From assembly GCA_049324875.1 (NCBI GenBank), contig JBMONC010000046.1, positions 1-64,000 of the forward strand: a DNA stretch of 64,000 nt, read 5' to 3'. How positions within the stretch are numbered: position 1 is the stretch's first letter; each line of letters opens with the position of its first letter. The notes under the pieces were generated by a model. It worked only from the letters and a program-made list of their open reading frames with translations. It was not told where the DNA came from and did not search any database. The position numbers and the translations under genes were made by a program. Shown one piece after another: positions 8,238-16,219 of the stretch. Source of the stretch: JAWLHU01 sp049324875 (GTDB lineage: Bacteria; Bacillota; Sulfobacillia; Symbiobacteriales; Symbiobacteriaceae).

Positions 8238-9230
8238 TCAGCTCTTCCCGGTGGGCTGGCCCGCCGGCATGGGGAGCCGTTTTCCGGGCTCCTTTCCGCG
8301 CTCGCCCCTCTGCTGGGCCAGCATTGCCAGGCGGGCGGCTCCCACCACACCCGCCTGCGGCCCCAGGTGGGCCCGCTTCAGCTTGGTGGTGATCGAGCGG
8401 GGCCGGCACTCCCGGCTGGTGGCCTCCAGCAGCCGCTCCCACCAGTAGCCCAGCCGCACCACGCCCCCACCCAGGATGATCACCTGCGGGTCAAAGGCCA
8501 TCTGCAGGTTCATCAGGAAGAGGGCCAGGTGGGCGGTCCAGCGCTCCACCCCCTTGCGGGCGGCCTCGCGCCGGTCGCTCGGGCCCTTTTCAGCGGCGCC
8601 GATCACATCCCGGATGCCCCGAAAGGGACGCCCGGACTCCAGCGCCTCGTTGGCCCGCCGGGTCAGCGCCTTCGCCGAGACGTACCGCTCGGCGCAGCCG
8701 ATGCCGCCGCAGTTGCACTCCTCCCCACCCGGGAAGAGCGCCATGTGGCCGACCTCGCCGGCCCCCCAGCGGGCGCCCCGCCAGAGCTTGCCGCCCACCA
8801 TGAGCGCCCCGCCCACGCCGGTGCCCAGGGTGAGCATCAGGAAGTCGGCGGTGCCCCGGGCCGCCCCGATCCAGGCCTCGCCGATCGCAGCGGCGTTGAC
8901 GTCGTTGTCCACGGTGACCGGCATCCCGAGGGCCCGGGAAAGCTCCGGCCCGAGGTGGGTGCCCGTCCAGCCGGGCAGGTTTCCGCTGGCGAAGAGGACC
9001 TGGCCCCGGCGGTGGTCGATCCGGCCGGCGGAGCCGACCCCGCAGGCGACCACCTGGGTTCCGGCCCGCTCGGTCAGGGAGAGGGCCAATCGCCTCACCC
9101 GGTCCAGGATGCAGGCCGCCCCTTCGGAAGCACAGGTCGGGGTCTCCGCGTGGTGGAGGATATTGCCGCGCTCATCCACCAGCGCCGCCTTGATGCCGGT
9201 GCCGCCGATGTCGAGGCCCAGATAGACCAT
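8238..9230 (-). CDS. ROK-family sugar kinase (glucokinase-like)
   Basis: A 330-residue ROK kinase. The N-terminal ATP loop LGLDIGGTGIKAALVD (4-19), catalytic-type DNDVNAAAIGE near 110, TLGTGVGGAL near 140, and the ROK zinc motif GHMALFPGGEECNCGGIGCAERY (about 165-187) are all intact. The start is the ATG at 9230 behind GAGGAGGTGGGGGG; an upstream start at 9281 is unsupported. It phosphorylates a hexose such as glucose or GlcNAc. Nearness to murQ-nagA-nagB suggests GlcNAc, but the motifs do not separate the substrates. The upstream 218 bases hold a cluster of DnaA-box-like motifs. Confidence 0.92.
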   Translation of the reverse strand: MVYLGLDIGGTGIKAALVDERGNILHHAETPTCASEGAACILDRVRRLALSLTERAGTQVVACGVGSAGRIDHRRGQVLFASGNLPGWTGTHLGPELSRALGMPVTVDNDVNAAAIGEAWIGAARGTADFLMLTLGTGVGGALMVGGKLWRGARWGAGEVGHMALFPGGEECNCGGIGCAERYVSAKALTRRANEALESGRPFRGIRDVIGAAEKGPSDRREAARKGVERWTAHLALFLMNLQMAFDPQVIILGGGVVRLGYWWERLLEATSRECRPRSITTKLKRAHLGPQAGVVGAARLAMLAQQRGERGKEPGKRLPMPAGQPTGKS

Positions 9231-9365
9231 CCCCCCACCTCCTCTCCTTGCTTCCTCGGTCTTTCGCCAACGGCAGGCCAACGTCCTGCCCTATAGGATG
9301 CCCCTATCCATCGCGGCCGGGTGCGCCATTCAAAAAAGCGATGCGGTCTGCGGGATATCCCCGCG

Positions 9366-9438
9366 CTATCCACTTGACTTGCGAGTTGTTCACAATGAAA
9401 TCCACAGTATCAACAGCGATATCCACAACTTGTGCACA
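9366..9438 (+). promoter_or_regulatory. Cluster of five DnaA-box-like 9-mers
   Basis: CTATCCACT (9366), TTGTTCACA (9386), AAATCCACA (9398), ATATCCACA (9419) and TTGTGCACA (9430) all lie in the same orientation. Each is one or two bases off TTATNCACA. Start spacings are 20, 12, 21 and 11 bases, close to whole helical turns. They lie in the 218-base gap upstream of the ROK kinase. DnaA binding is inference. Confidence 0.45.
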
Positions 9439-9448
9439 AACCGGAGGA

Positions 9449-10225
9449 TCAGCGATCCGCGACCTTCAGGGGCGCCCATAATTCGCGCTCATAGGCCAGG
9501 GTGAAGCCCAGCCGGTTCCGGGCCAGGTGCTCCACCGGGGAGCCCGCCTCCGTCTGCAGGGTGGCCAGAAGGGCGCCCTCCCGGCGGGCGTCCGCCATCC
9601 GGCGGAGCAGGCTCGCCCGCTCCACGCCCCGGCGGCGCCAGGCGGGGAGGACCGCCCCGGCGTAGAGGCCGGTCACCGGACCCTGCCGCCAGCTGAGGCC
9701 GGTGCCGACAGGCCTGCCCTCCAGGTGAGCCAGGTAGAAGCGGGCCTCACCGGCCAGGCCTGTCCAGGCGTTCCGGAGCGGCTCGCCCAGGGGCGGGGGC
9801 ATCCCGTAGGCCTCCACCAGGAGGCGGCCCCAGCTCTCCCGGTCCGCGGTCTCCGCCACGGCGACCTCGCTGCTGAGGGCGGGCAGGGGCTCATCCAGGG
9901 GCCTGACCAGCACCGCCTGGGAGAGCCGGCGCTGCCAGCCGAGGGCTTCGAGCCGGGCCCGAAGCGCCGGCAGGTCGCCCGAGAGCGGGCTGAGGAAGAG
10001 CGCCGGGGGCTGTTCGCCGGCGGCGAGCACCAGCCGGCCTGCCTCCAGCAGCGGCTCCAGCCGGTCGGCCCGGACCCCCTTCAGCAGGAGGCAGTTCAGC
10101 ATGGTGATCGGGCTGGCTGGGTTGGTGAGCACGGTCACCCCGCCCAGCCGGACCACCCGCCCCCCGCCCCCGGCCGATGCCATGCAGGCCAGCCAGTGAG
10201 CCTCCAGCATCTCCGCGTCCCACAC
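9449..10225 (-). CDS. GNAT family N-acetyltransferase
   Basis: A 258-residue protein. The N-terminal half (about 1-115) is a degenerate GNAT-like domain. The C-terminal half is a standard domain with ETADRESWGRLLVEAYGMP, LEGRPVGTGLSWRQG, and motif A GAVLPAWRRRGVERASLLRRM (acetyl-CoA binding, about 195-215). GTG 10225 lies ten bases after GGAGG. The acceptor is unknown. It is followed downstream by the DnaA-box-like cluster and preceded by the ferredoxin gene with a 24-base gap, so it probably shares the transcript. Confidence 0.8.
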   Translation of the reverse strand: MWDAEMLEAHWLACMASAGGGGRVVRLGGVTVLTNPASPITMLNCLLLKGVRADRLEPLLEAGRLVLAAGEQPPALFLSPLSGDLPALRARLEALGWQRRLSQAVLVRPLDEPLPALSSEVAVAETADRESWGRLLVEAYGMPPPLGEPLRNAWTGLAGEARFYLAHLEGRPVGTGLSWRQGPVTGLYAGAVLPAWRRRGVERASLLRRMADARREGALLATLQTEAGSPVEHLARNRLGFTLAYERELWAPLKVADR

Positions 10226-10249
10226 GGTTCCATCGCCTCCAAAGCTGGA

Positions 10250-10546
10250 TCAGAGCTGCTTGATCACCACCGGCCCCGGCCCCAGCACCTTGGCCTGGCA
10301 GGCGAGCCGGAAGCCCAGATCCACCAGGGTCTGGCTGAGGCGGGCAGGCTCGTTGACCGTCGGCCGCTGGAGCGATTCCCGCCCCTCCAGCACCTGGCAC
10401 TGGCACTTGCCGCAGGTGGCCTGGGTGCACTGCCAGCGGTAGGGGATCCCCGCCGCCAGGATCGACTGGAGCAGGTTGGCGCGGGGCTCCACCTCCAGCT
10501 GGAACTCGCCGTGGCGGGTCTGAACGGTCACCTGCACCTTCGCCAT
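10250..10546 (-). CDS. [2Fe-2S] plant-type ferredoxin
   Basis: A 98-residue electron carrier. The cluster ligands are visible as CTQATCGKC (C-x4-C-x2-C) followed about 40 residues later by LACQAKV with the fourth Cys. ATG 10546 lies only two bases after the stop of the upstream Opp-type ATPase, so the two are co-transcribed. The redox partner is unknown; no oxidoreductase gene adjoins it. Confidence 0.9.
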   Translation of the reverse strand: MAKVQVTVQTRHGEFQLEVEPRANLLQSILAAGIPYRWQCTQATCGKCQCQVLEGRESLQRPTVNEPARLSQTLVDLGFRLACQAKVLGPGPVVIKQL

Positions 10547-10548
10547 GG

Positions 10549-11475
10549 CTAGAAAGCGTGGCAGGCCACGGCGTGGCCCGGCTCCAGCTCCCGCAGGGCG
10601 GGGGACTCCCGGCGGCAGCGCTCGGTGACCAGCGGGCAGTGGGCCGCCCAGGGACAGCCCTGGAGGGTGCGGCCCGCCAGGTCCTCCTCGGGCGGGAGCA
10701 GCCCCTCCTCCTTGCCGTAGAAGAGCCGGCTGTAGGGGTGGCGCGGGTCGCCCAGCACCCGCTCGGTGGGGCCCAGTTCGAAGAGCTTGCCGGCGTGGAG
10801 CACCGCCACCCGGTGAGCCAGCCGGCTGATCACCTTCGGGTCGTGGGAGATCAGCAGGTAGGCGACCCCCTGCTGCCGCTGCACCCGCTCGAAGAGCCGG
10901 AGCAGCTCCAGCTGCAGGTGCGGGTCGACCCCGCTGACCGGCTCGTCCAGGGCGATCATCAGCGGGTTGAGCACCAGCGCCCGGGCGATGGCCAGCCGCT
11001 GCTGCTGGCCGCCGGACATCTCGGCGGGCAGCCGCTCCAGGAACTCCTCCGGCGGGAGCCCCACCTGCTCCAGCGTCCGGCTGATGCGGGCCTCGGGATC
11101 GGGCAGGCCGTACTCCCGCAGCTTGGCGCCCAGCTGCTTCTTGACGCTCTGCTCCATCTCCAGGGTCTCCCGGGCGTCCTGCCGGACCATCTGGAGCCGG
11201 CGCTGGGCCCGCTTCCGGTCCAGCTTGCGCACATCCTCCCCCTGAAAGAGGATCCGCCCCCGGTCGATGGAGCGGCGGAGGCAGGCGACCTCGGTCAGGG
11301 TCGTCTTGCCGGCGCCGCTGCCGCCCATGATGCCTACGGTCTCGCCCTTCCGGACCGACAGGGAGATACCGTCCAGCGCCCGGACGGGCTTGGCGCCCCA
11401 GAGACCGAGGAGCCCGGTGGGGTCGGTGCGGTGATGGGCGACGACATCCTCTAACTGCAGCAGGGTCTCACTCAC
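10549..11475 (-). CDS. Oligopeptide-type ABC transporter ATP-binding protein (OppF/DppF-like), orphan
   Basis: A 308-residue ATPase with Walker A GIMGGSGAGKTTL near 50-62, signature MSGGQQQRLAIARAL, Walker B LMIALDEPVSGVDP, and the C-terminal oligopeptide-transporter extension (HPYSRLFYG, then CPWAAHCPLVTERC with three cysteines). GTG 11475 is preceded by GGAGGAGG. OppF-type ATPases normally sit with OppB, OppC and OppD; none is present here. It instead lies between nif3 and a ferredoxin gene. It may serve permeases encoded elsewhere. Confidence 0.88.
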   Translation of the reverse strand: MSETLLQLEDVVAHHRTDPTGLLGLWGAKPVRALDGISLSVRKGETVGIMGGSGAGKTTLTEVACLRRSIDRGRILFQGEDVRKLDRKRAQRRLQMVRQDARETLEMEQSVKKQLGAKLREYGLPDPEARISRTLEQVGLPPEEFLERLPAEMSGGQQQRLAIARALVLNPLMIALDEPVSGVDPHLQLELLRLFERVQRQQGVAYLLISHDPKVISRLAHRVAVLHAGKLFELGPTERVLGDPRHPYSRLFYGKEEGLLPPEEDLAGRTLQGCPWAAHCPLVTERCRRESPALRELEPGHAVACHAF

Positions 11476-11493
11476 AGGGCAGCCTCCTCCGGG

Positions 11494-12609
11494 TTAGATG
11501 AAGGTGAAGGGATCCCGTCCGGCCTGCGCCTCGATCACCTCAGCCGCCAGGCCGTCCGCCGCCAGCCGCTCCCGCAGGTAGGCGGCCAGGGGCGGGATGA
11601 CGATCGCCTCGGAGTTGTAGTGGCCCACATCAATGACGGCCAGGCCCAGATCCATGGCGTCCTGGGCGTCGTGGTAGCCCACATCCCCGGTGACCAGCAG
11701 GTCGGCCCCCCGCCGGGCGGCATGGGGGATCAGCGAGCCGCCGGAGCCGGCGCCCACCGCCACCGTGCTGATGGGGCGGTTGGGGTCGCCCACGATCCGC
11801 AGGTGGGGGGTCTTCAGCCGCCCCTTCAGCTGATCCGCCAGCTGGGCCAGGGTGACCGGGGCGGCCAGCCGCCCGATCCGCCCGTGGCCCCGCAGGCGGC
11901 CCGGGTTGGCCAGCGGGTAGAGATCGTAGGCCACCTCCTCGTACGGGTGGGCCTGGATCATCGCCTGGACCGCCCGCCGGGCCTTCGACTCGGGCAGGAT
12001 CGTCTCCAGCCGGATCTCCTCGGCCCGCTCCAGCTCCCCCTGGCGGCCCAGGTAGGGGTTGGAGCCCTCCAGGGGCAGGAAGGTGCCGGTGCCCGGGCTC
12101 TGGAAGGTGCAGTGGCTGTAGTTGCCGATGTGGCCCGCCCCCTCCCGGGCCAGGGCCTCCAGGACCGCATCCTCATGCCCCCGGGGGACGAAGACCACCA
12201 GCTTCAGGTACTTCTCCTCGCCCGCCTTGAGCAGCACCTCGTGCTCCTCCAGGCCCGCGGCGGCGGCCAGCGAGTCGTTGGTCATGCCCGCCGCCTGGTC
12301 CAGGTTGGTGTGGGCAGCGTAGAGGGCGATCCCCTGCCGGACCAGCCGCTGGATCCGGCGCCCGCCCGGCGTGTCGAAGCGGAGCGCCTTCAGCGGCCGG
12401 AAGATGGGCGGGTGGTGGACCACCACCAGGTCGGCCTGGGTCTGGACCGCCTCCTCGATGACGGCGCCGGTCAGTTCCAGCGCCACCAGGATGCGGCCCG
12501 CCGGGGCCGACGGCTCCCCCACCTGAAGCCCCACGTTGTCCCACTGCTCCGCCCACTCGGGCGGCGCCAGCTCCTCGATGTAGGCGGCGATCTTGCCGAC
12601 GGTCGTCAT
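11494..12609 (-). CDS. NIF3/DUF34 family metal-binding protein (GTP cyclohydrolase I type 2-like)
   Basis: A 371-residue dinuclear-metal protein. The N-terminal part has EQWDNVGLQVG and the metal ligands in VVHHPPIF near 65-72. A CutA/PII-like insert follows (about 130-235: LKLVVFVPRGHEDAVLEAL). The C-terminal half gives VAVGAGSGGSLI, ADLLVTGDVGYHDAQDA and VIDVGHYNSE with further ligands. It lies directly after trmK with an ATGA overlap, the same pair as yqfN-yqfO in Bacillus. The biochemical role of the family is not settled. Confidence 0.92.
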   Translation of the reverse strand: MTTVGKIAAYIEELAPPEWAEQWDNVGLQVGEPSAPAGRILVALELTGAVIEEAVQTQADLVVVHHPPIFRPLKALRFDTPGGRRIQRLVRQGIALYAAHTNLDQAAGMTNDSLAAAAGLEEHEVLLKAGEEKYLKLVVFVPRGHEDAVLEALAREGAGHIGNYSHCTFQSPGTGTFLPLEGSNPYLGRQGELERAEEIRLETILPESKARRAVQAMIQAHPYEEVAYDLYPLANPGRLRGHGRIGRLAAPVTLAQLADQLKGRLKTPHLRIVGDPNRPISTVAVGAGSGGSLIPHAARRGADLLVTGDVGYHDAQDAMDLGLAVIDVGHYNSEAIVIPPLAAYLRERLAADGLAAEVIEAQAGRDPFTFI

Positions 12610-13286
12610 GGCTGCAAAACCTCCTCCAGCAGTCGTATCCGGTGCTCCAGCTCGGCGGCCCGCTCCTGCCCTTCCGGCCGGCGGGAGCGGCGGGCGCCCT
12701 GCAGCGCCCGGCGGGCCTGCTCCAGCTGAAGCTGCACGTACCGGGCCAGCAGCGGCCCGCCCTGCGCCCGCAGGAGCGGCCCCACCAGCAGCTCGGCTTC
12801 GGTCAGCCGCATCGTCCCCGGCTCGGCCACCAGGATGATATAGATCCGGCCGCCATCCGCCACCAGCTCTTCGGCGGTGAGCCGCCAGCCATGGCCGGCC
12901 AGCCAGCGCCGGACGTGCTCCTCCCCGGCCATCGGCTGGAGGATCAGCCGCCGGAGCCCCTCGGTGGGGCCGTCGCTCAGGATCTCGGCGATCAGCGGGC
13001 CGCCCATCCCGCAGATGGTGGCGCAGGTCGCCTCGCCGGGCGCCAGGATCCGCAGCCCCGGCCCCAGCCGCAGCTCCACCCGGCCGGTCAGCCCCGCCCC
13101 GGTCACGGTGGCCCGCGCCGCCTCCAGCGGGCCGGGCAGGATATCCCCGGCGATGGCGCGGGGAATCCGCCCGGTCTGCACCAGGTGGGCGGGCAGGTAG
13201 GCGTGGTCGGTGCCGATGTCGGCGAGCACCGCCCCATCCGGCACGTGGGCGGCAACGGCGGCGAGGCGGGGCGAAAGGGTGATCAA
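12606..13286 (-). CDS. trmK: tRNA (adenine(22)-N1)-methyltransferase
   Basis: Methylates A22 of tRNA with SAM. The 226-residue protein has the SAM motif VLADIGTDHAYLP (about 20-32), and TICGMGGPLI near 90 (catalytic region), followed by LQPMAGEEHVRRWLAGHGW. A C-terminal coiled-coil (EQARRALQGARRSRR and onward) is family-typical. The start appears to be TTG at 13286, with only a weak G-rich ribosome site, so it is uncertain. The stop overlaps the nif3 start by four bases. In Bacillus the trmK-nif3 pair follows sigA; here sigA lies about 14.6 kb away. Confidence 0.9.
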   Translation of the reverse strand: MITLSPRLAAVAAHVPDGAVLADIGTDHAYLPAHLVQTGRIPRAIAGDILPGPLEAARATVTGAGLTGRVELRLGPGLRILAPGEATCATICGMGGPLIAEILSDGPTEGLRRLILQPMAGEEHVRRWLAGHGWRLTAEELVADGGRIYIILVAEPGTMRLTEAELLVGPLLRAQGGPLLARYVQLQLEQARRALQGARRSRRPEGQERAAELEHRIRLLEEVLQP

Positions 13287-13384
13287 GTCGGCGAACCCCC
13301 GTTCCAGGATATACCGACCTTCATTATACCCGATGGATGGGGCATCCTGAAACCAAGCGAGATTCGCGAAAGCAGGGATACGCC

Positions 13385-13858
13385 ATGGCGAAATGGGCGG
13401 TTCGACGGTTCCTCCTGCTCCTCCTCCTGGCTTTGGCCGGCTGCGGCCGCACCGCAGCGGCGCTGGAGTTCCAGACCCTGGCCCGGGGGTACCACTCGGG
13501 CATCACCGCCCGGGAGGCGGTGCTGATCACCGACCGAGCGGCCTGGGAGTCCCACTGGAGGCGGCACGCCGCCATCTTTATGCCCCCGCCGCCCCCGCCC
13601 CCCGTCGACTTTGCGGAGGGCGCCGTGGTGTCGGTCCACCTGGGCGAGCGCCGGTCCGGCGGGTACGGGGTGGCCATCACGGGGGTGCGGCTGGAGGGAG
13701 GCCGGCTGGTGGTGACGGCGGTGGAGAGCCGTCCCGAACCGGGGGCGGTGGTCACCATGGCGCTGACCCAGCCCTACCAGATGGTCCGGATCCCGCGGGT
13801 CAAGCCGGGGACGCGGCTGCAGGTGGAGTGGCTGGCAGGGGACCGCGGCCGGGGGTAA
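13385..13858 (+). CDS. PrcB-like lipoprotein
   Basis: A 157-residue exported protein. The signal peptide ends in a lipobox LAGC (about residues 17-20), so it is probably membrane-anchored by lipid. The C-terminal domain has VVSVHLGERRSGGYGVAITG followed by VTAVESRPEPGAVV, the pattern of the PrcB C-terminal domain first described in the Treponema protease complex. A proline run (MPPPPPPPV) precedes it. ATG 13385 lies behind CAGGGA. A role in stabilising an extracellular protease would be by analogy only; no protease gene is adjacent. Confidence 0.8.
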   Translation: MAKWAVRRFLLLLLLALAGCGRTAAALEFQTLARGYHSGITAREAVLITDRAAWESHWRRHAAIFMPPPPPPPVDFAEGAVVSVHLGERRSGGYGVAITGVRLEGGRLVVTAVESRPEPGAVVTMALTQPYQMVRIPRVKPGTRLQVEWLAGDRGRG

Positions 13859-13863
13859 GTCCG

Positions 13864-13893
13864 AGGGACCGCTCCCGTCTGGGAAGCGGTCCC
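13864..13893. terminator. Bidirectional terminator hairpin between convergent genes
   Basis: gggaccgct...agcggtccc with an inner ccc/ggg extension, between the PrcB-like gene (ends 13858) and the oxidoreductase gene (ends 13900). A short T-rich tail (ctgttgct) lies on the plus side. Confidence 0.7.
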
Positions 13894-13899
13894 CTGTTG

Positions 13900-14919
13900 C
13901 TAGCCGGCCGACTCATAGAGCCCGTTGATGATCTGCTGGAGCCAGAGCGCCTCCTCCAGCCCGACCCGGGGCTCCTCCTCCCCCCGGCAGCAGGCCAGGA
14001 AGTGGCGCATCTCCTCCCGGTACATCTCCTGCGGGGGCAGCCAGGAGGCGGTGGTGGTCGTCAGGGTGCCGTGCTCCTCCCGGTAGATGCGAAGCGGGAA
14101 GAGCTCCAGCCCGCCCTTCGTCCCGGAGAGCCTGACCTGCATGGCGTCCTCGGCGTTATCGGCGAAGGAGGCCTCCACCATCAGGGTGGCGCCCGAGGTG
14201 AGCTTCACCATCCCCAGGGCCATGTCCTCCACCTCGTAGCGCTGCCAGTCCCAGGGGCCCCACGGGGCGGGGCCGGGCGGCTGGGTGCCGATCTTGGCGT
14301 AGGTGGAGCCCAGCATCTGGGCGGGAGCGGCGTACCCCATCAGGTGCAGGGCGATGTCGATCACGTGGACCCCGATGTCCATCAGCGGGCCGCCCCCCTG
14401 GAGCTCCCGGCTGGTGAAGACCCCCCAGCTGGGGATGCCCCGCCGGCGGGTCCAGCGGGCCCGGGCGGCGTAGACCTCGCCCAGCGCCCCGCCCTGCACG
14501 AACCGCCGGGCCGCCTCCACCTCGGCGTGGAAGCGGAAGGAGAGGCCGATCAGGAGCACCCGCCCCGCCTCCCGGGCGGCGGCGATCATCGCCTCCACCT
14601 CCGCCGGGTTCATGGCGGGCGGCTTCTCGCAGAGCACATGGGCGCCCGCCTTCAGCGCCGCAATCGCAGCGGGGGCATGGTAGCGGTTGGGCGTGCAGAC
14701 CGAGACGGCGTCCAGCTGCTCCCGGGCCAGCATCTCCTCGTAGCTGTCGTAGTCGCGGGCGAAGCCGTGCTCCCGGGCCACCCGCTCCGCCCTGGCCAGC
14801 TCCCGCCCGGCCACGGCCACCAGCTCCACCCCATCCCCCGCCTGCTTGTAGCCGGGGATGTGCATCTTCTCGGCAAAGGCTCCCGGTCCGATGATCCCGA
14901 TCCGCAAGGGTCTGTTCAC
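13900..14919 (-). CDS. Gfo/Idh/MocA family oxidoreductase
   Basis: A 339-residue NAD(P)-dependent sugar or inositol dehydrogenase-type protein. The N-terminal Rossmann fold begins LRIGIIGPGAFAEKMHIPGY (5-24), and the catalytic-site motif VLCEKPPAMNPAEVEAMI (about 94-111) includes the conserved EKP. The C-terminal alpha/beta domain contains GGGPLMDIGVHVIDIALHLMG, the usual Asp/His substrate site. GTG 14919 follows GGAGGTGAT, nearly perfectly complementary to the 16S rRNA end. The sugar substrate is not predictable. It is monocistronic. Confidence 0.9.
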   Translation of the reverse strand: MNRPLRIGIIGPGAFAEKMHIPGYKQAGDGVELVAVAGRELARAERVAREHGFARDYDSYEEMLAREQLDAVSVCTPNRYHAPAAIAALKAGAHVLCEKPPAMNPAEVEAMIAAAREAGRVLLIGLSFRFHAEVEAARRFVQGGALGEVYAARARWTRRRGIPSWGVFTSRELQGGGPLMDIGVHVIDIALHLMGYAAPAQMLGSTYAKIGTQPPGPAPWGPWDWQRYEVEDMALGMVKLTSGATLMVEASFADNAEDAMQVRLSGTKGGLELFPLRIYREEHGTLTTTTASWLPPQEMYREEMRHFLACCRGEEEPRVGLEEALWLQQIINGLYESAG

Positions 14920-15067
14920 CGCCCATCACCTCCAGAGGGTTACAGCCTGACCTTCGACGCCGCGTCCGAAACCCCTGCGCTTGGTTCTTCGCGTGGGCGG
15001 GCATCCTGGGTACCGGCTTGCGCCGGGGCGCTGCCGAATCCGCACAAAGCGGTGATCGATGCAGAGA

Positions 15068-15097
15068 CGGCCAACCTGCCGCTGGGCGGGTTGGCCG
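15068..15097. terminator. Hairpin after the Eis-like acetyltransferase gene
   Basis: Perfect 9-bp stem cggccaacc/ggttggccg (15068-15076, 15089-15097). It lies 17 bases past the stop of the acetyltransferase gene. No T-run, so termination is inferred. Confidence 0.45.
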
Positions 15098-15113
15098 CTT
15101 GCTTTGCCTGGGG

Positions 15114-16055
15114 CTAGAACCAGTCGGTCTGCCAGATCAAGTGCTGCTCGATCTCCCCCCGGATCATCTGCTCCAGCGCCTGCGCCGCCGCCATGGGGAG
15201 AAGCTGCGGCAGCAGGACCCGGTACATCGGCCCCTGGTTCAGATCGTGAGCCTCGGGGTTCAGCCCAATCGCCAGCGCCGCCGGGTACCGGAGGCGGACC
15301 TCCCTCAGGGAGCGCTCCTGCGCCAGGGCCGCCACCGCACAGCGGAGCAGCGGCTCCGCCTCGCCGGGCAGGGCTGCGAAGTCCTCGAGATACAGTTCCT
15401 CCGGCCCGGTCCAGTTGGCGGCCAGGTAGCCCCGCACCTGCCCATCCCGCCGGGCGATCAGCGCCCGCTTCCACTCGCCGGCAACCCAGCCGGTCCAGTA
15501 GGCCAAATCGGAACGGACCGTGGCACCCTGAAACTGCGGGGCGAACCGCTGGTGGATCAGTTGCAACTGCCGGGCCTCCGCCGGATGGCGCGGGTTGGCC
15601 GGGGCGCACTCGTAAGGCCCGGGCTCCGGCCGCAGGCGGGCGGTGGCCATTCGCATGGGCACCGGCTTCCAGCCGAACCGGCTGTACAGGCTGTGGCGCC
15701 CTGCGAAGAGGACGGAGAGGACCATCTCCCGCCCGGCCATGAATCGGATGGCATCCTCCAGCAGCCGCCCCGAGAGCCCGCGCCCGCGGTAGGCCTCGTC
15801 GGTGCAGACCTCGCCGATCCCACCGACGGGGACGGGCAGCCCCCCGAGGAAGATCGTGCGGGGGAAGACCCGGAGGGTGCTGACAATCCGCTCGCCCTCG
15901 ACGGCGACACGGATCCCCTCCAGCAGGGCGTGGGGATCGCTCTCCCAGTGGCGCACGAAGTAATCCCGGGACTGACCGAAGCCCCGGGCGACAACGTCGA
16001 ACCAGCTCGGAAGCTCGTGGGGACGGAGGGCCCGAAACTCCATCACGTGAGACAT
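15114..16055 (-). CDS. GNAT acetyltransferase, Eis-like architecture
   Basis: A 313-residue protein. The N-terminal GNAT domain has FFVRHW-like substrate strands (GQSRDYFVRHWESDPHA) and motif A EVCTDEAYRGRGLSGRLLEDA near 85-105. A second region with WTGWVAGEWKRALIARR and a C-terminal SCP2-like segment ending LIWQTDWF gives the multi-domain layout seen in Eis-type acetyltransferases. Starts at 16055 (MSHVME) and 16043 (ME) are both possible behind AGAAAGGA. Frames starting further up lack a ribosome site. The substrate is unknown. Confidence 0.8.
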   Translation of the reverse strand: MSHVMEFRALRPHELPSWFDVVARGFGQSRDYFVRHWESDPHALLEGIRVAVEGERIVSTLRVFPRTIFLGGLPVPVGGIGEVCTDEAYRGRGLSGRLLEDAIRFMAGREMVLSVLFAGRHSLYSRFGWKPVPMRMATARLRPEPGPYECAPANPRHPAEARQLQLIHQRFAPQFQGATVRSDLAYWTGWVAGEWKRALIARRDGQVRGYLAANWTGPEELYLEDFAALPGEAEPLLRCAVAALAQERSLREVRLRYPAALAIGLNPEAHDLNQGPMYRVLLPQLLPMAAAQALEQMIRGEIEQHLIWQTDWF

Positions 16056-16219
16056 CCTTTCTAAGACCTTCGGGATGATCTTAACGGTCAAACCCCCCTG
16101 TTGGGAATAGTCACAATGGCTTATTACAACCACACACACCCTAGATGAATGCATTTCGAAAGGGCAACATGTTTAGTAGAATGGAAGAGTAAGCGGTTCG
16201 ATAAAGGAGACGGAGCGTA

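Noticed and set aside
9366..9438. The chromosomal origin of replication
   Set aside because: No dnaA, dnaN or AT-rich unwinding region adjoins the motifs, and dnaG-sigA proximity does not mark oriC. The motifs are kept only as a possible DnaA-binding cluster.
14926..15113. An additional small gene between the oxidoreductase and acetyltransferase genes
   Set aside because: No start with a ribosome site and no protein-like translation in any frame; only one hairpin is present.
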